Origin: Streptomyces sp. NBC_00654
GTDB lineage: Bacteria; Actinomycetota; Actinomycetes; Streptomycetales; Streptomycetaceae
Direction: 5' to 3'
NCBI RefSeq assembly: GCF_026341775.1
Contig: NZ_JAPEOB010000002.1
Span: 2,356,001-2,420,000 of the forward strand
Length of the DNA stretch: 64,000 nucleotides
The position numbers were made by a program, and so were the translations under genes. Below, in pieces: positions 35,563-45,910 of this stretch (the stretch's first letter is position 1; every line of letters starts with the position of its first letter). Below the pieces are notes generated by a model, which worked only from the letters and a program-made list of their open reading frames with translations, had not been told where the DNA came from and did no database searches.

Positions 35563-36044
35563 GGGTTGCCTCCTGATCATGTTTCGGAAAATGCTTCAGC
35601 CACGCGCGTGCGCGGGGCGTTGGCCGTAGTCCACACGGGCTCGGCGAATCGCGCAAGTACCCAGCGTCCGAGACCGCCTAAACGGTGACGTTCCCTGCCA
35701 CGTCGCCGCAACTCCGGGCGGTCTCCCGCGGGGCCCTCGATGTCGCCCAATCCGTATACGTCCTTCCTCAGCTTATGCCGTTTCGATCCGGCATTCGGAG
35801 CGGAACAGCCTTTGGGAACGCTTGGACGGCTTGGGCGTATGGTTGCGGTTTGGCCCGACCCATCCTTGTGCTGCCCCTACTCGTGCCCCGGACGTGACCG
35901 TTCGGAACCTCACGGTTACCCCGCGGTAGAGATGACGTTTACGCCCTCGCGGTACACGATGGAGGCGGCGCACAGCAGATGTCCCGGGGGTACGTTCCCC
36001 GTAACCAGGCCCCGTAGAGCAGCACCGAACAGCGAAGGAACAGC
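35563..36044. other. divergent intergenic region between DUF3052 and aceE
   Basis: Must hold promoters for both genes. No confident -35/-10 pair, operator or extra gene is seen; the only firm element is GAAGGAA, the ribosome site before the aceE GTG. Confidence 0.5.
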
Positions 36045-38786
36045 GTGGCTTCCGGATCCGATCGCAACCCGATCATCATTGGCGGCCTTCCGAGCCAGGT
36101 CCCGGACTTCGATCCCGAAGAGACCCAGGAATGGCTCGACTCCCTCGACGCCGCCGTCGACGAGCGAGGCCGTGAGCGGGCCCGCTATCTGATGCTCCGG
36201 CTCATCGAGCGCGCGCGGGAGAAGCGCGTCGCCGTGCCGGAGATGCGCAGCACGGACTATGTGAACACGATCGCCACGAAGGACGAACCGTTCTTCCCGG
36301 GCGACGAGGAGATCGAACGCAAGGTCCTCAACGCGACCCGCTGGAACGCGGCCGTGATGGTCTCGCGCGCCCAGCGTCCCGGGATCGGGGTCGGCGGGCA
36401 CATCGCCACCTTCGCCTCCTCCGCCTCGCTGTACGACGTGGGCTTCAACCACTTCTTCCGCGGCAAGGACCAGGGCGACGGCGGCGACCAGATCTTCTTC
36501 CAGGGGCACGCCTCCCCCGGAATCTACGCCCGCGCCTTCCTGCTCGACCGGCTGGACGAGGCGCAGCTCGACGCCTTCCGCCAGGAGAAGTCGAAGGCGC
36601 CGAACGGCCTGTCCAGCTACCCGCACCCGCGGCTGATGCCGGACTTCTGGGAGTTCCCGACCGTCTCGATGGGCCTCGGTCCGCTCGGCGCGATCTACCA
36701 GGCGCGGATGAACCGCTACATGGAGGCGCGCGGTATCGCCGACACCTCCAAGTCGCACGTGTGGGCCTATCTGGGCGACGGCGAGATGGACGAGCCCGAG
36801 TCGCTCGGACAGCTGTCCATCGCCGCCCGTGAGGGCCTGGACAACCTGACCTTCGTCGTCAACTGCAACCTCCAGCGCCTCGACGGGCCGGTACGCGGCA
36901 ACGGCAAGATCATCCAGGAGCTGGAGTCGCAGTTCCGCGGGGCCGGCTGGAACGTCATCAAGCTGGTCTGGGACCGCACCTGGGACCCGCTGCTCGCGCA
37001 GGACCGGACAGGCATCCTGGTCAACAAGCTGAACACCACGCCGGACGGGCAGTTCCAGACGTACGCCACCGAGACGGGTGCGTACATCCGTGAGCACTTC
37101 TTCGGCGACGACCCCCGGCTGCGCGACATGGTCAAGGACATGTCGGACCACCAGATCCTGCACCTGGGGCGCGGCGGGCACGACCACCGCAAGGTCTACG
37201 CGGCGTACGCGGCGGCCAAGGCCCACAAGGGCCAGCCGACCGTGATCCTCGCGCAGACGGTCAAGGGCTGGACCCTCGGGCCGAACTTCGAGGGCCGCAA
37301 CGCGACCCACCAGATGAAGAAGCTCACGGTCGAGGACCTCAAGCGCTTCCGCGACCGGCTGCACATCCCGATCACGGACAAGCAGCTGGACGAGGGCTAC
37401 CCGCCGTACTACCACCCGGGCCGCGACTCGGAAGAGATCCAGTACATGCACGACCGCCGCCAGGGTCTGGGCGGTTATGTCCCGACCCGTGTCGTGCGGT
37501 CGAAGCCACTGGCCCTGCCCGAGGACAAGACGTACGCGAGCGCGAAGAAGGGTTCGGGTCAGCAGTCGATCGCCACGACCATGGCGTTCGTCCGCATCTT
37601 GAAGGACCTCATGCGGGACAAGGAGATCGGCAAGCGTTTCGTGCTGATCGCGCCCGATGAGTACCGCACCTTCGGTATGGACGCGTTCTTCCCGAGCGCG
37701 AAGATCTATAACCCGCTCGGCCAGCAGTACGAAGCGGTGGACCGCGATCTGCTGCTCGCGTACAAGGAGTCGCCGACCGGGCAGATGCTGCACGACGGCA
37801 TCTCCGAGGCGGGCTGCACGGCCTCGCTGATCGCCGCCGGTTCGGCGTACGCCACGCACGGCGAGCCGCTGATCCCGGTGTACGTCTTCTACTCGATGTT
37901 CGGTTTCCAGCGCACCGGCGACCAGTTCTGGCAGATGGCCGACCAGCTGGCGCGCGGCTTCGTGCTGGGCGCCACCGCCGGACGTACGACGCTGACCGGT
38001 GAGGGTCTCCAGCACGCCGACGGCCACTCGCAGCTGCTCGCCTCGACGAACCCGGGCTGTGTGGCGTACGACCCGGCCTTCGGGTACGAGATCGCGCACA
38101 TCGTCAAGGACGGTCTGCGGCGGATGTACGGCGGGACGCCCGAGGAGAACGAGGACGTCTTCTACTACCTGACCGTCTACAACGAGCCGATCCAGCACCC
38201 GGCCGAGCCCGAGAACGTGGATGTCGAAGGCATCCTCAAGGGCGTGTACCGCTTCAGCAGCGGCGAGCGGGGGCAGATCCCGGCCCAGATCATGGCGTCC
38301 GGTGTGGCGGTCCCGTGGGCGGTGGAGGCACAGCGCATCCTCGCCGAGGAGTGGAACGTCAAGGCGGACGTCTGGTCGGCGACCTCCTGGAACGAGCTGC
38401 GCCGCGAGGCCGTGGACGTGGAGCGGTACAACCTGCTGCACCCCGAGGAGGAGCAGCGCGTCCCGTACGTCACGCGGAAGCTGTCCGGCTCCGAGGGCCC
38501 GTTCGTGGCGGTCTCGGACTGGATGCGTTCGGTGCCGGACCAGATCGCGCGCTGGGTGCCCGGCGCGTACCAGTCGCTGGGCGCGGACGGCTTCGGCTTC
38601 GCCGACACCCGCGGTGCCGCCCGCAGGTTCTTCCACATCGACGCGCAGTCGATCGTCCTCGCGGTGCTCACGGAGCTCGCGAAGGAGGGGAAGATCGACC
38701 GTTCGGCGCTGAAGACGGCGGTCGACCGCTACGACCTCCTGGATGTGGCCGCGGCCGATCCGGGCGCGGCGGGCGGCGACGCCTGA
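36045..38786 (+). CDS. aceE: pyruvate dehydrogenase E1 component, homodimeric
   Basis: A 913 aa ThDP enzyme that decarboxylates pyruvate and passes the acetyl group to E2 lipoate, feeding acetyl-CoA to the TCA cycle and the nearby fatty acid genes. The ThDP/Mg motif is [12 protein letters not shown] through [15 protein letters not shown]. The substrate-binding His pair is in GGHIATFAS and [13 protein letters not shown]. The transketolase middle domain shows [13 protein letters not shown] and [19 protein letters not shown]. Length and order match actinobacterial AceE. The start is GTG. E2 and E3 are not in the window. Confidence 0.96.
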   Translation: MASGSDRNPIIIGGLPSQVPDFDPEETQEWLDSLDAAVDERGRERARYLMLRLIERAREKRVAVPEMRSTDYVNTIATKDEPFFPGDEEIERKVLNATRWNAAVMVSRAQRPGIGVGGHIATFASSASLYDVGFNHFFRGKDQGDGGDQIFFQGHASPGIYARAFLLDRLDEAQLDAFRQEKSKAPNGLSSYPHPRLMPDFWEFPTVSMGLGPLGAIYQARMNRYMEARGIADTSKSHVWAYLGDGEMDEPESLGQLSIAAREGLDNLTFVVNCNLQRLDGPVRGNGKIIQELESQFRGAGWNVIKLVWDRTWDPLLAQDRTGILVNKLNTTPDGQFQTYATETGAYIREHFFGDDPRLRDMVKDMSDHQILHLGRGGHDHRKVYAAYAAAKAHKGQPTVILAQTVKGWTLGPNFEGRNATHQMKKLTVEDLKRFRDRLHIPITDKQLDEGYPPYYHPGRDSEEIQYMHDRRQGLGGYVPTRVVRSKPLALPEDKTYASAKKGSGQQSIATTMAFVRILKDLMRDKEIGKRFVLIAPDEYRTFGMDAFFPSAKIYNPLGQQYEAVDRDLLLAYKESPTGQMLHDGISEAGCTASLIAAGSAYATHGEPLIPVYVFYSMFGFQRTGDQFWQMADQLARGFVLGATAGRTTLTGEGLQHADGHSQLLASTNPGCVAYDPAFGYEIAHIVKDGLRRMYGGTPEENEDVFYYLTVYNEPIQHPAEPENVDVEGILKGVYRFSSGERGQIPAQIMASGVAVPWAVEAQRILAEEWNVKADVWSATSWNELRREAVDVERYNLLHPEEEQRVPYVTRKLSGSEGPFVAVSDWMRSVPDQIARWVPGAYQSLGADGFGFADTRGAARRFFHIDAQSIVLAVLTELAKEGKIDRSALKTAVDRYDLLDVAAADPGAAGGDA

Positions 38787-38898
38787 GCGCAGGCAGGCAC
38801 ACGCAGGCGCGTGCAGGCGCACGTGGACACACGTGCCGAAGGGCGGTGGGGCCGGTGGCCCCGCCGCCCTTCGGCGTGCCGGGCCGCTCCCGTCCCCG

Positions 38899-39360
38899 TC
38901 AGTTCTCCCAGATCTTGAAGGCCCTGACCTGGTACGGGGAGCGGGGCGTCCAGGTGCCGCCGCCCGGGTACGTCTCGAACTCGGCCGTCTCGGCGCACTC
39001 CGCCGACTGGTACGTCGTGACGGGCCGCCCGGTGCGGTTGGCGAGCGACTGCGCTTCGCCGCCGGCGGGCAGCGGGACACAGCTCTCGATGTCGACGGAG
39101 GACAGCTCATGGATCTGCCGGGCGCCGGTGAAGTCGGGCTTCCGCCAGAGGCAGAGCTGCCCCGCCCCACAGTTGCCGAGCGCGGCTCCTGCGGCCTTCG
39201 GCGCCGCATCGGGCTTCGGCGCGGTAGTGGGCTTCGGCGCGGTAGTGGACTTCGGCGCCGTGACGGCCTTCGGCGCGGTCCCCGCCGGGACCATGGCGGC
39301 GGCCGGTGGGACGAGCGCGGTGACGGCCAGGGCGGCCAGGGCCAGAACGGTCGTACGCAT
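38899..39360 (-). CDS. secreted peptidase-inhibitor I36-like protein
   Basis: A 153 aa exported protein: signal peptide (1-22, cleaved near AAA), a TAPKPTTAPK-type repeat linker, and a C-terminal domain with CGAGQLCLWRKPDFTGARQI, paired cysteines and SLANRTGRPVTTYQSAEC. That is the I36/beta-gamma-crystallin-like layout of Streptomyces metalloprotease inhibitors. Inhibition is inferred from the family only. It is convergent with aceE. Confidence 0.8.
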   Translation of the reverse strand: MRTTVLALAALAVTALVPPAAAMVPAGTAPKAVTAPKSTTAPKPTTAPKPDAAPKAAGAALGNCGAGQLCLWRKPDFTGARQIHELSSVDIESCVPLPAGGEAQSLANRTGRPVTTYQSAECAETAEFETYPGGGTWTPRSPYQVRAFKIWEN

Positions 39361-39548
39361 GGTGGATCAACCCCCGTTGTCGTGCGGATCCTCTGTCCGC
39401 ACCCTGACCCGCCGGACGAGGCCCGGGGAAGGGGGCAGGGCCCGATCCACCCTGATAGGCGACAGCCCCGCCGGAGAGGTCCGGCGGGGCTGTCCATGGC
39501 ACTGTGTTGACGAGTGCCGTGCCGGCGCTTCCGCGCCGTCGGGGCGGG

Positions 39549-41168
39549 TCAGATGTGGCCGACTCCGGCGCCCGCCTCGGCGTTGGCGCCGCGCTTGGTG
39601 AAGGTGGCGACCACGGCGGCGACCACGGCCACGACACCCGCGACGGTGAAGGCCAGGCCCATGCCGGACATGAACGTGTCGTGGATGACCCCGCCGATCC
39701 GGTCGATCACGTCGGGGGTCATACCGGGCGCCTTGGCCAGCTCCTCGGCGGGAACGATGCCGAACTCCGCGGCCTCTTCGAGCTTGGGGTCGATCGGGCC
39801 CGGCAGGCCCGCGTCCTTCCAGTTGCCCGCGAAGTCCGCGCTCACCTTGGCCGACATGACCGCGCCGAGAACGGCGGTGCCCAGGGCGCCACCGACCTGC
39901 ATGGCGGCCTGCTGGAGGCCTCCGGCCACACCCGAGAGCTCCATCGGCGCGTTGCCCACGATGACCTCGGTGGCGCCGACCATGACCGGGGCGAGCCCGC
40001 AGCCGAGCAGGGCGAACCAGAGCGACATACCGAAGGTTCCGGTGCTCTCGCTCAGCGTCGTCATGCCGAACATCGCCACGGCGGTGCACACCATGCCACC
40101 GACCAGCGGCACCCGCGGGCCGAACTTGGTGATCAGCATGCCGGCGACCGGGGAGGCGACGATCATCATCGCGGTGAGCGGCAGCAGGTGCAGACCGCTG
40201 TCGACCGGGCTCATCCCGTGGACGCCCTGGAGGAAGAACGTCACGAAGAACAGGCCGCCCATGAAGGCGAAGGCCATCAGCACCATCAGGATGGCGCCCG
40301 CGGTCAGCGGGATGGAACGGAACATCCCCAGCGGGACGAGCGGCTCCTTGACCTTGGTCTCCCAGAAGCCGAAGACGAGGAAGAGGACGATCGCGAGTCC
40401 GAGGAAGCCGATGGTCTTGCCGTCGGTCCAGCCCCACGACTCACCGGCCTTGATGATCCCCCAGATGAGGGAGAACATCGCGCCCGAGAGCAGCAGGATT
40501 CCCACGATGTCGAAGGAGCGCGGCGCGTTGGCGGCGCGGTGGTCCTTGAGGATCACCAGGCCGAAGACGAGCGCGATGACGCCGACCGGTACGTTGATGA
40601 AGAAGACGGACTGCCAGCTGACGTGCTCGACGAGCAGACCGCCGACGATGGGACCGCCCGCGGTGGACGCGCCGATGACCATGCCCCAGATGCCGATGGC
40701 CATGTTCAGCTTCTCGGCGGGGAAGGTGGCCCGCAGCAGGCCCAGGGCGGCCGGCATGAGCAGCGCGCCGAACAGGCCCTGAAGGACCCGGAAGACGATG
40801 ACGAAGGCGATCTCGCTGGAGAGGCCGATGGCACCGGACGCCACGGCGAAACCGGCGATGCCTATCAGGAACGTCTGGCGGTGACCGAAGCGGTCGCCGA
40901 GCTTGCCGGCGGTGATGAGGGCGACGGCGAGTGCGAGCAGATACCCGTTGGTGATCCACTGGACGTCGGCGAGCGAGGCGCCGAGATCCTTTTTGATCTC
41001 GGGGTTGGCGATCGCGACGATAGTGCCGTCGAGCGCCACCATCATCACGCCGATGGCGACGGAGAACAGCGTCAGCCAGGGGTGGCCGCGAAGCCCCTTG
41101 ACCGGTGCGGGTACGGCGCTGTCGTCCGGCTCCCGCGGTGCCTTCTCGACGGTGGTCTGACTAGTCAT
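39549..41168 (-). CDS. MFS exporter, DHA2 (EmrB/QacA) family
   Basis: A 539 aa 14-TM efflux pump with VALDGTIVAIANPEI in TM1, motif A GKLGDRFGHRQTF, motif C-like GASTAGGPIVGGLLV and a long extracytoplasmic loop before TM14 (GNWKDAGLPGPIDPKLEEAA). It is divergent from a TetR regulator with an inverted repeat between them, the usual self-controlled pump layout. The substrate is unknown. Confidence 0.92.
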   Translation of the reverse strand: MTSQTTVEKAPREPDDSAVPAPVKGLRGHPWLTLFSVAIGVMMVALDGTIVAIANPEIKKDLGASLADVQWITNGYLLALAVALITAGKLGDRFGHRQTFLIGIAGFAVASGAIGLSSEIAFVIVFRVLQGLFGALLMPAALGLLRATFPAEKLNMAIGIWGMVIGASTAGGPIVGGLLVEHVSWQSVFFINVPVGVIALVFGLVILKDHRAANAPRSFDIVGILLLSGAMFSLIWGIIKAGESWGWTDGKTIGFLGLAIVLFLVFGFWETKVKEPLVPLGMFRSIPLTAGAILMVLMAFAFMGGLFFVTFFLQGVHGMSPVDSGLHLLPLTAMMIVASPVAGMLITKFGPRVPLVGGMVCTAVAMFGMTTLSESTGTFGMSLWFALLGCGLAPVMVGATEVIVGNAPMELSGVAGGLQQAAMQVGGALGTAVLGAVMSAKVSADFAGNWKDAGLPGPIDPKLEEAAEFGIVPAEELAKAPGMTPDVIDRIGGVIHDTFMSGMGLAFTVAGVVAVVAAVVATFTKRGANAEAGAGVGHI

Positions 41169-41191
41169 ACGGGGAGACTAGTGACAGCCAC

Positions 41192-41230
41192 TGACAGTTG
41201 ACAAACCAATTCACAAGTCAGTAACTGTCA
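41192..41230. promoter_or_regulatory. divergent promoter/operator for the MFS-TetR pair
   Basis: TGACAGTT (41192-41199) and AACTGTCA (41223-41230) form an inverted repeat. A TTGACA (41198-41203) overlaps the left arm, with TAACTG at 41222 as a possible -10 toward tetR. Repressor binding here would shut both promoters. Confidence 0.5.
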
Positions 41231-41302
41231 CGTAACTCACAGGCCAGACCGGCCGACCGGTCTAAGCTGAACTGCACAAAAAGGCGAAAAGAGGACGGGT
41301 AA

Positions 41303-42070
41303 GTGACGGACGGGCAGCGTACCGAGCACCCGGCAGGGCTGCGTGAACGCAAGAAACAGCGCACCCGCGATGCCCTGGTGCATGCCGCCCTCGTTCTCTT
41401 CACCACCCAGGGGTACGACCGGACCACCGTCGACGAGATCGTCGACGCGGTCGAGGTCTCCCAGCGCACCTTCTTCCGCTACTTCGCGAGCAAGGAGGAG
41501 GTCGCCTTCGCCGCCCAGGAGATGGTGGAGTCCCATTTCCTGTCGGAGTTGCGTCAACGCCCTGCCGACGAGGCCCCTTTCGAGGCAATGCGCCGGGCCG
41601 TCCTGTGCGCCTGGAACAGTATCGGCGAGACCATCGAGGAGCTCGTCACGGTCGACCTCCATATGCGGACCTACCAGTTGATCGAATCGCACCCGACCCT
41701 GCTCGCCGCCCATCTGCGGCGCTGCATCGATCTGGAGGACAGGATCGCCCGCCTGATCGCGGAACGGGAAGGGCTCGACGTGACGAGCGACCCCCGGCCG
41801 AGGGTGGCCGTCGCGGCGTTCTCCGGCGTGATGCGGGTGGCCGGACAGCTGTGGGGGCGGGGGCACGACCCGAGCGTCGAGTCCCTGCGCGACCTGACCG
41901 AGTGCTACCTGGACCAGCTCGCCCCCGCGCTCGCGGGCGACTGGCGACAGGACGCGCCCGCCCACGGTCCGTACTGTGCCGTACCTCTCGCCCCCGGCCA
42001 TGACGGACCTCACACCCACGCGTCCGCCGCCGCGCGAACCGGGCGCCTGAAGCGGCGTCCGGGGTCCTGA
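41303..42070 (+). CDS. TetR-family regulator
   Basis: A 255 aa repressor with the N-terminal helix-turn-helix TTVDEIVDAVEVSQRTFFRYFASKEE-type region (read in pieces: DEIVDAVEVSQRTFFRYFAS). The helical C-terminal ligand domain ends in a disordered His/Pro-rich tail longer than usual. It presumably represses the divergent MFS pump and senses its substrate. The start is GTG after GAGGACGGG. Confidence 0.9.
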   Translation: MTDGQRTEHPAGLRERKKQRTRDALVHAALVLFTTQGYDRTTVDEIVDAVEVSQRTFFRYFASKEEVAFAAQEMVESHFLSELRQRPADEAPFEAMRRAVLCAWNSIGETIEELVTVDLHMRTYQLIESHPTLLAAHLRRCIDLEDRIARLIAEREGLDVTSDPRPRVAVAAFSGVMRVAGQLWGRGHDPSVESLRDLTECYLDQLAPALAGDWRQDAPAHGPYCAVPLAPGHDGPHTHASAAARTGRLKRRPGS

Positions 42071-42195
42071 GCGCGGCGGAGCGTACGGGCCGCACCTACG
42101 GAACGTGAGGAGCGGCGGCACCGATTCCCCGCAGCCGGGTGATGTGCGTCACCCTCGTAACGGCGGTCGTCACACGTCTCCTAGGGTGTGGAGCA

Positions 42196-43407
42196 GTGAC
42201 TTCCTTCGACTCCTCCCCCACGTTGACCGCATGGCGCGCGCTGCTCGCCGTCGCGGTCGTGTTCGTGATGCTGGCGACCACGGGCTGGACCGCCGTACGC
42301 CATCAACGCTCCGACGAGCCACGCGAGATCGCACTCGCCTCGTGGGCCCGGGACCGGATAGCCGGTCACGCGCTGCCGGACGTCACCGCGCCGCCGTACC
42401 GGCTGGCCCACTTCTTCGCCACGCTGACCGCCGGACAGCAGGTCTCGCTGGCGGACAAGTACCCCCTGGTCGTGGGAAATCTGAACGGCGTCCCGGTCAC
42501 CGTGCGCTACCACGCCAACCGGCTGGCCCTCAAACAGGCACAGGCCGTGGAACGGCTGCGCACGCACGACATCACGCTCTCCCCGGACGGCCGCGGCGAG
42601 GCCGTGCGCCGGATGGAACGCTTCCGGTCGATGCTCGCGAAGGACCGGCAGATCCTGTCCTTCGATCCGTCCGGAAAGGGCCGTGCCGCCGAGGTGTTCG
42701 GTGATCTCGACCGCGCCGAACGGGTCTCGGTCGTCGTGCCGGGTGTCGACACCAGTCTGCTGACACTGGAGCGGACGGCGAAGCGCAAGTACGCGGCGCC
42801 GGTCGGCATGGCGCAGTCGCTGTACGGGGCGGAGCGCGCCGCCCGCCCCGGAACCCGTACCGCCGTCATCGCCTGGGCCGACTACACGGCCCCCGCGGGC
42901 ATCGGCATGGACGCGGCCCTCGGCCGGCTCGCGGCGGACGGGGCGGTCCGGCTCAACGCCATGGTGAGCGGGCTGCCGGGCACCTCGGCCGTCTCGCTCT
43001 TCTGCCACAGCTACGGCTCCGTGCTCTGCGGGGTCGCCGCCCACAAGGCGCCCTCCCGGGTGGCCGACATCGCGGTCGCGGGCAGCCCCGGCATGCGTGC
43101 CGACAGCGCCGAGCAGTTGGAGACCGACGCCCGGGTGTGGGCGATGCGGGACCGTGACGACTGGATCCAGGACGTGCCGTACCTCGCGGTCGGCGGGATC
43201 GGGCACGGTGCCGACCCGGTGGATCCCGACTTCGGGGCCCGGATCGTCTCGGCGGGAGACGCGATCGGCCACAGCGGCTATTTCGAGCCGGGCACCGAGA
43301 GTCTCAGCAACTTCGCCGCGATCGGCGTCGGCGCGTACGGTTCGGTCAGCTGTGCGGACGCCGACACCGCGTGCCGCAGCGGTATTTCCGGTCGGCGGGA
43401 GACCTGA
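42196..43407 (+). CDS. DUF1023 alpha/beta-hydrolase, membrane-anchored or exported
   Basis: A 403 aa protein: one N-terminal hydrophobic segment (LLAVAVVFVMLATTGWTAV), then a region with YPLVVGNLNGVPVTVRYHAN, and the hydrolase core with VVVPGVDTS and the nucleophile elbow FCHSYGSVLCG (Ser in GHSxG-like HSYGS). The later SPGMRAD and IGHSGYF fit the acid/base part of the triad. The substrate is unknown. It is paralogous to the gene at 46906. Confidence 0.88.
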   Translation: MTSFDSSPTLTAWRALLAVAVVFVMLATTGWTAVRHQRSDEPREIALASWARDRIAGHALPDVTAPPYRLAHFFATLTAGQQVSLADKYPLVVGNLNGVPVTVRYHANRLALKQAQAVERLRTHDITLSPDGRGEAVRRMERFRSMLAKDRQILSFDPSGKGRAAEVFGDLDRAERVSVVVPGVDTSLLTLERTAKRKYAAPVGMAQSLYGAERAARPGTRTAVIAWADYTAPAGIGMDAALGRLAADGAVRLNAMVSGLPGTSAVSLFCHSYGSVLCGVAAHKAPSRVADIAVAGSPGMRADSAEQLETDARVWAMRDRDDWIQDVPYLAVGGIGHGADPVDPDFGARIVSAGDAIGHSGYFEPGTESLSNFAAIGVGAYGSVSCADADTACRSGISGRRET

Positions 43408-43493
43408 CGCGCGTGCGGAGTGGTGACCTTCCGATGAATGACGACTTACGTCGAGGGGGGACGGGCGGGGCTGTGCCGCATACGATGAGGCAC

Positions 43494-44462
43494 ATGGGTG
43501 ATGTGCTGGCCGGAATTCATGCCACCTGGGAGTTCGACACCGACTCCTTGCTCATCCGCTTCGAACGGGGTATCCGCACGCCGAAGCTCTTCCAGAGCTT
43601 GCGTGAACGCCGCATCCCGCATGCGGCGTTGTCGTCGGTGACGCTGACCCCCGGCAAGCGGGGCACGGTGGTTCTTCGTGCGGTGCCGAGACCGGGCGCC
43701 GATCCACTCCTGGAGGCTGCGGCGGGACAGCTGAAGGACGGGTGCGACCCGTACCGCCTGGTACTTCCGGCGGAACGGGAGGTCCTCGCCGAGTACTACG
43801 CGGACGAGCTGCGCGCGCTGCTCGGACCCGATGACGGGCTGCCCGCCGACCGCTTCCTCGTCGCTGCCCCCGAGGCCCCGATGAACTTCAAGGCGTACGA
43901 CGGCAGGGCCAGCTTCGACGGGGAGCGGATCTCCTTCCGGTGGTCGTGGACCGGAGCCTCCAGCGCCAAGTGGAAGGCCGGCGACCAGACCTTCCCGGTG
44001 GCCGAACTGTGCGGGGTCGAGTGGCGCTCGCCCGAGGCGCTCGACGGCTACCTCCGGCTCGTGCCCCGTACGGCGGTGGCGGTGGGCCACGGTGGGGCGA
44101 GCGGCCTGGGCGAGGCCTGTGGCCCGGCCGGACCCGTCGCCGCGGCGGGCACCGCACCCGGGACCGGCCGAGCGGTTTCCGGCCATTCGGCCCGTGCGGA
44201 CCAGGATCCGGCCGCGGTGCTCTTCGGCCTCGGCTACGGCCCGGTCCACGAGTCGCTGCCCTTCGCCGCCGCCGTACTGGAATCCGTCCGCAGATCGCAG
44301 ACCGCACCGGTCGGACCCGCCCCGGTCCTGGTCGGTGCCGGGCGGCGCGATCCCGCGGACATCGCCGAGCGGATACGGCACCTCGGGGAGCTGCACCAGG
44401 CGGGTCTGGTGACGGACGACGAGTACAGCGCGAAGAAGGCGCAGCTGCTCGCGGAGCTGTAG
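43494..44462 (+). CDS. DUF4429/SHOCT-domain protein
   Basis: A 322 aa protein with two DUF4429 repeats (GIHATWEFDTDSLLIRFERG; FKAYDGRASFDGERISFRWS) and a C-terminal SHOCT segment (RHLGELHQAGLVTDDEYSAK). DUF4429 is PH-like and may bind lipids or proteins; SHOCT is a short oligomerisation motif. The ATG at 43494 has GAGG upstream. It is 31 bases upstream of the repeated motif before the sensor kinase gene. Confidence 0.85.
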   Translation: MGDVLAGIHATWEFDTDSLLIRFERGIRTPKLFQSLRERRIPHAALSSVTLTPGKRGTVVLRAVPRPGADPLLEAAAGQLKDGCDPYRLVLPAEREVLAEYYADELRALLGPDDGLPADRFLVAAPEAPMNFKAYDGRASFDGERISFRWSWTGASSAKWKAGDQTFPVAELCGVEWRSPEALDGYLRLVPRTAVAVGHGGASGLGEACGPAGPVAAAGTAPGTGRAVSGHSARADQDPAAVLFGLGYGPVHESLPFAAAVLESVRRSQTAPVGPAPVLVGAGRRDPADIAERIRHLGELHQAGLVTDDEYSAKKAQLLAEL

Positions 44463-44495
44463 CTCCGGCCGGGGCGCGGCTCCACCCGACCCCGT

Positions 44496-44540
44496 ACCCC
44501 GGTATGAGTGGCCGGGCGGCGGTCCGGCACCCCGGTATGA
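44496..44540 (+). promoter_or_regulatory. paired ACCCCGGTATGA motifs upstream of the sensor kinase
   Basis: ACCCCGGTATGA occurs at 44496-44507 and again at 44529-44540, 33 bases apart (about three helical turns), just before the kinase start. Related boxes lie upstream of the gene at 46906. Likely binding sites of the response regulator encoded next. Confidence 0.45.
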
Positions 44541-44578
44541 CGCCGGGGTCCGGGTCGTCTGCCTACGCTGATCGGGCC

Positions 44579-45910
44579 ATGTCCACTTCCCCCGCCGGGC
44601 CGCCGCCCGCCGATGGCCTGCTGAGCGCCGCCCGCCGCAATCTGCGCGAGCTCGCCCACGGGCTGTCCCACGCGTCCCATCCGCCCACACCGCTGCTGGC
44701 CGGTGCCCCGAAACGGTGGCAGCGGCTGTCTCCGTACGTGGTGGTGCTCGCCCTCGCCGCGAGCTTCATCCCGATCACCATCAACGTCCTGACCACGCGG
44801 TACGACGTACCGGGGGGTGTGGCCGGAGCACTGGCCGTCGGCCAGGCCGCCCCGTTGCTGATGCTGGCGCACCGGCCCCTGCAGGCCTGGTGGATCATCT
44901 TCCCCTCCGACATCCTCGGTGCGCTCGTCCTCCTGGCGCAGCCGGCCGGGAAGCTGGACATCTGGCCGTGGCCCCCTCCGGTGATCGTCGCCTATATGTT
45001 CGTGCTGCTGGCGATCGGGCTGCGGGAGACCCGGCGGACCGTGGTCTGTGTCTGGCTGTTGACGGGTGCCGCCGGTCTGGTGCTGCACCGGGTCGACCCC
45101 GAGCGCAGCAACGGCAGCGCGCTGTTGGTGTTCATGCTCGGCGCGGTCATGCTGGTGATCGGGGCCGCGGTACGGGAACGGGGCGAGGCGCAGCGCCGGC
45201 TCGCCGAGCAGGAGACCATCAGCGAGGCCGAGCGGGCACAGCGCACGCTCCTGGAGGAGCGGACCCGGATCGCCCGTGAGCTGCATGACGTGGTCGCGCA
45301 CCACATGTCGGTGATCACGGTGCAGGCCGACTCCGCCCCGTACCGGATCGACGGGCTGTCGGACGAGGCGCGCGAGGAGTTCACGTCCATCGCCGCCAGT
45401 GCGCGGGAGTCGCTGGGCGAGATGCGGCGGCTGCTGTCGGTGCTGCGCAGCGATGGCACGGAGGGCGAACGCGCTCCGCAGCCCGGCCTGGACCGGGTGC
45501 AGCAGCTGGTGGAGGCGACGGTACGGGCGGGGCTGCCGGCCGAACTGTCGCTGGCGGCGGACCTCGGCGAGGTGCCACCGGCGGTGGACGTGTCGGCGTA
45601 CCGCATCGTGCAGGAGGCGCTGGCGAATGTGATCCGGCACGCGCCGGGGGCGCGGACCCGGGTGTCCATCACGGCGGGCGCGGGTCATCTGACGGTGCTG
45701 GTCGTCAACAGCCCCGCGGAGCAAGCCCGTTCGCCGCTGGAGACGACGGGGACCGGGCACGGGCTGGTCGGGATGCGTGAGCGCGTACGGTTGACCGGCG
45801 GAACCCTGGACACGGGCCCGCTGCCCGACGGCGGATTCCGGGTGGCCGCCCGGCTGCCGCTGCCCCCGGCCAAAGCCCCGTCCGCACAGCAGACTTCGGA
45901 GGAATCGTGA
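44579..45910 (+). CDS. NarL-type sensor histidine kinase
   Basis: A 443 aa membrane sensor. Four hydrophobic segments lie between 55 and 205, then HisKA_3 with the phospho-acceptor H236 (RELHDVVAHHMSVITVQADS), and a HATPase domain with YRIVQEALANVIRHA (N box) and GTGHGLVGMRERV (G box). No extracellular sensor domain, so it senses within or at the membrane. Its stop overlaps the response regulator start by four bases. Confidence 0.93.
   Translation: MSTSPAGPPPADGLLSAARRNLRELAHGLSHASHPPTPLLAGAPKRWQRLSPYVVVLALAASFIPITINVLTTRYDVPGGVAGALAVGQAAPLLMLAHRPLQAWWIIFPSDILGALVLLAQPAGKLDIWPWPPPVIVAYMFVLLAIGLRETRRTVVCVWLLTGAAGLVLHRVDPERSNGSALLVFMLGAVMLVIGAAVRERGEAQRRLAEQETISEAERAQRTLLEERTRIARELHDVVAHHMSVITVQADSAPYRIDGLSDEAREEFTSIAASARESLGEMRRLLSVLRSDGTEGERAPQPGLDRVQQLVEATVRAGLPAELSLAADLGEVPPAVDVSAYRIVQEALANVIRHAPGARTRVSITAGAGHLTVLVVNSPAEQARSPLETTGTGHGLVGMRERVRLTGGTLDTGPLPDGGFRVAARLPLPPAKAPSAQQTSEES

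Noticed and set aside
35916..39497. A 1193-codon minus-strand open frame over aceE
   Set aside because: It is antisense to aceE, an intact and certain gene; it is Arg/Gly/Val-rich shadow coding caused by high GC at third positions.
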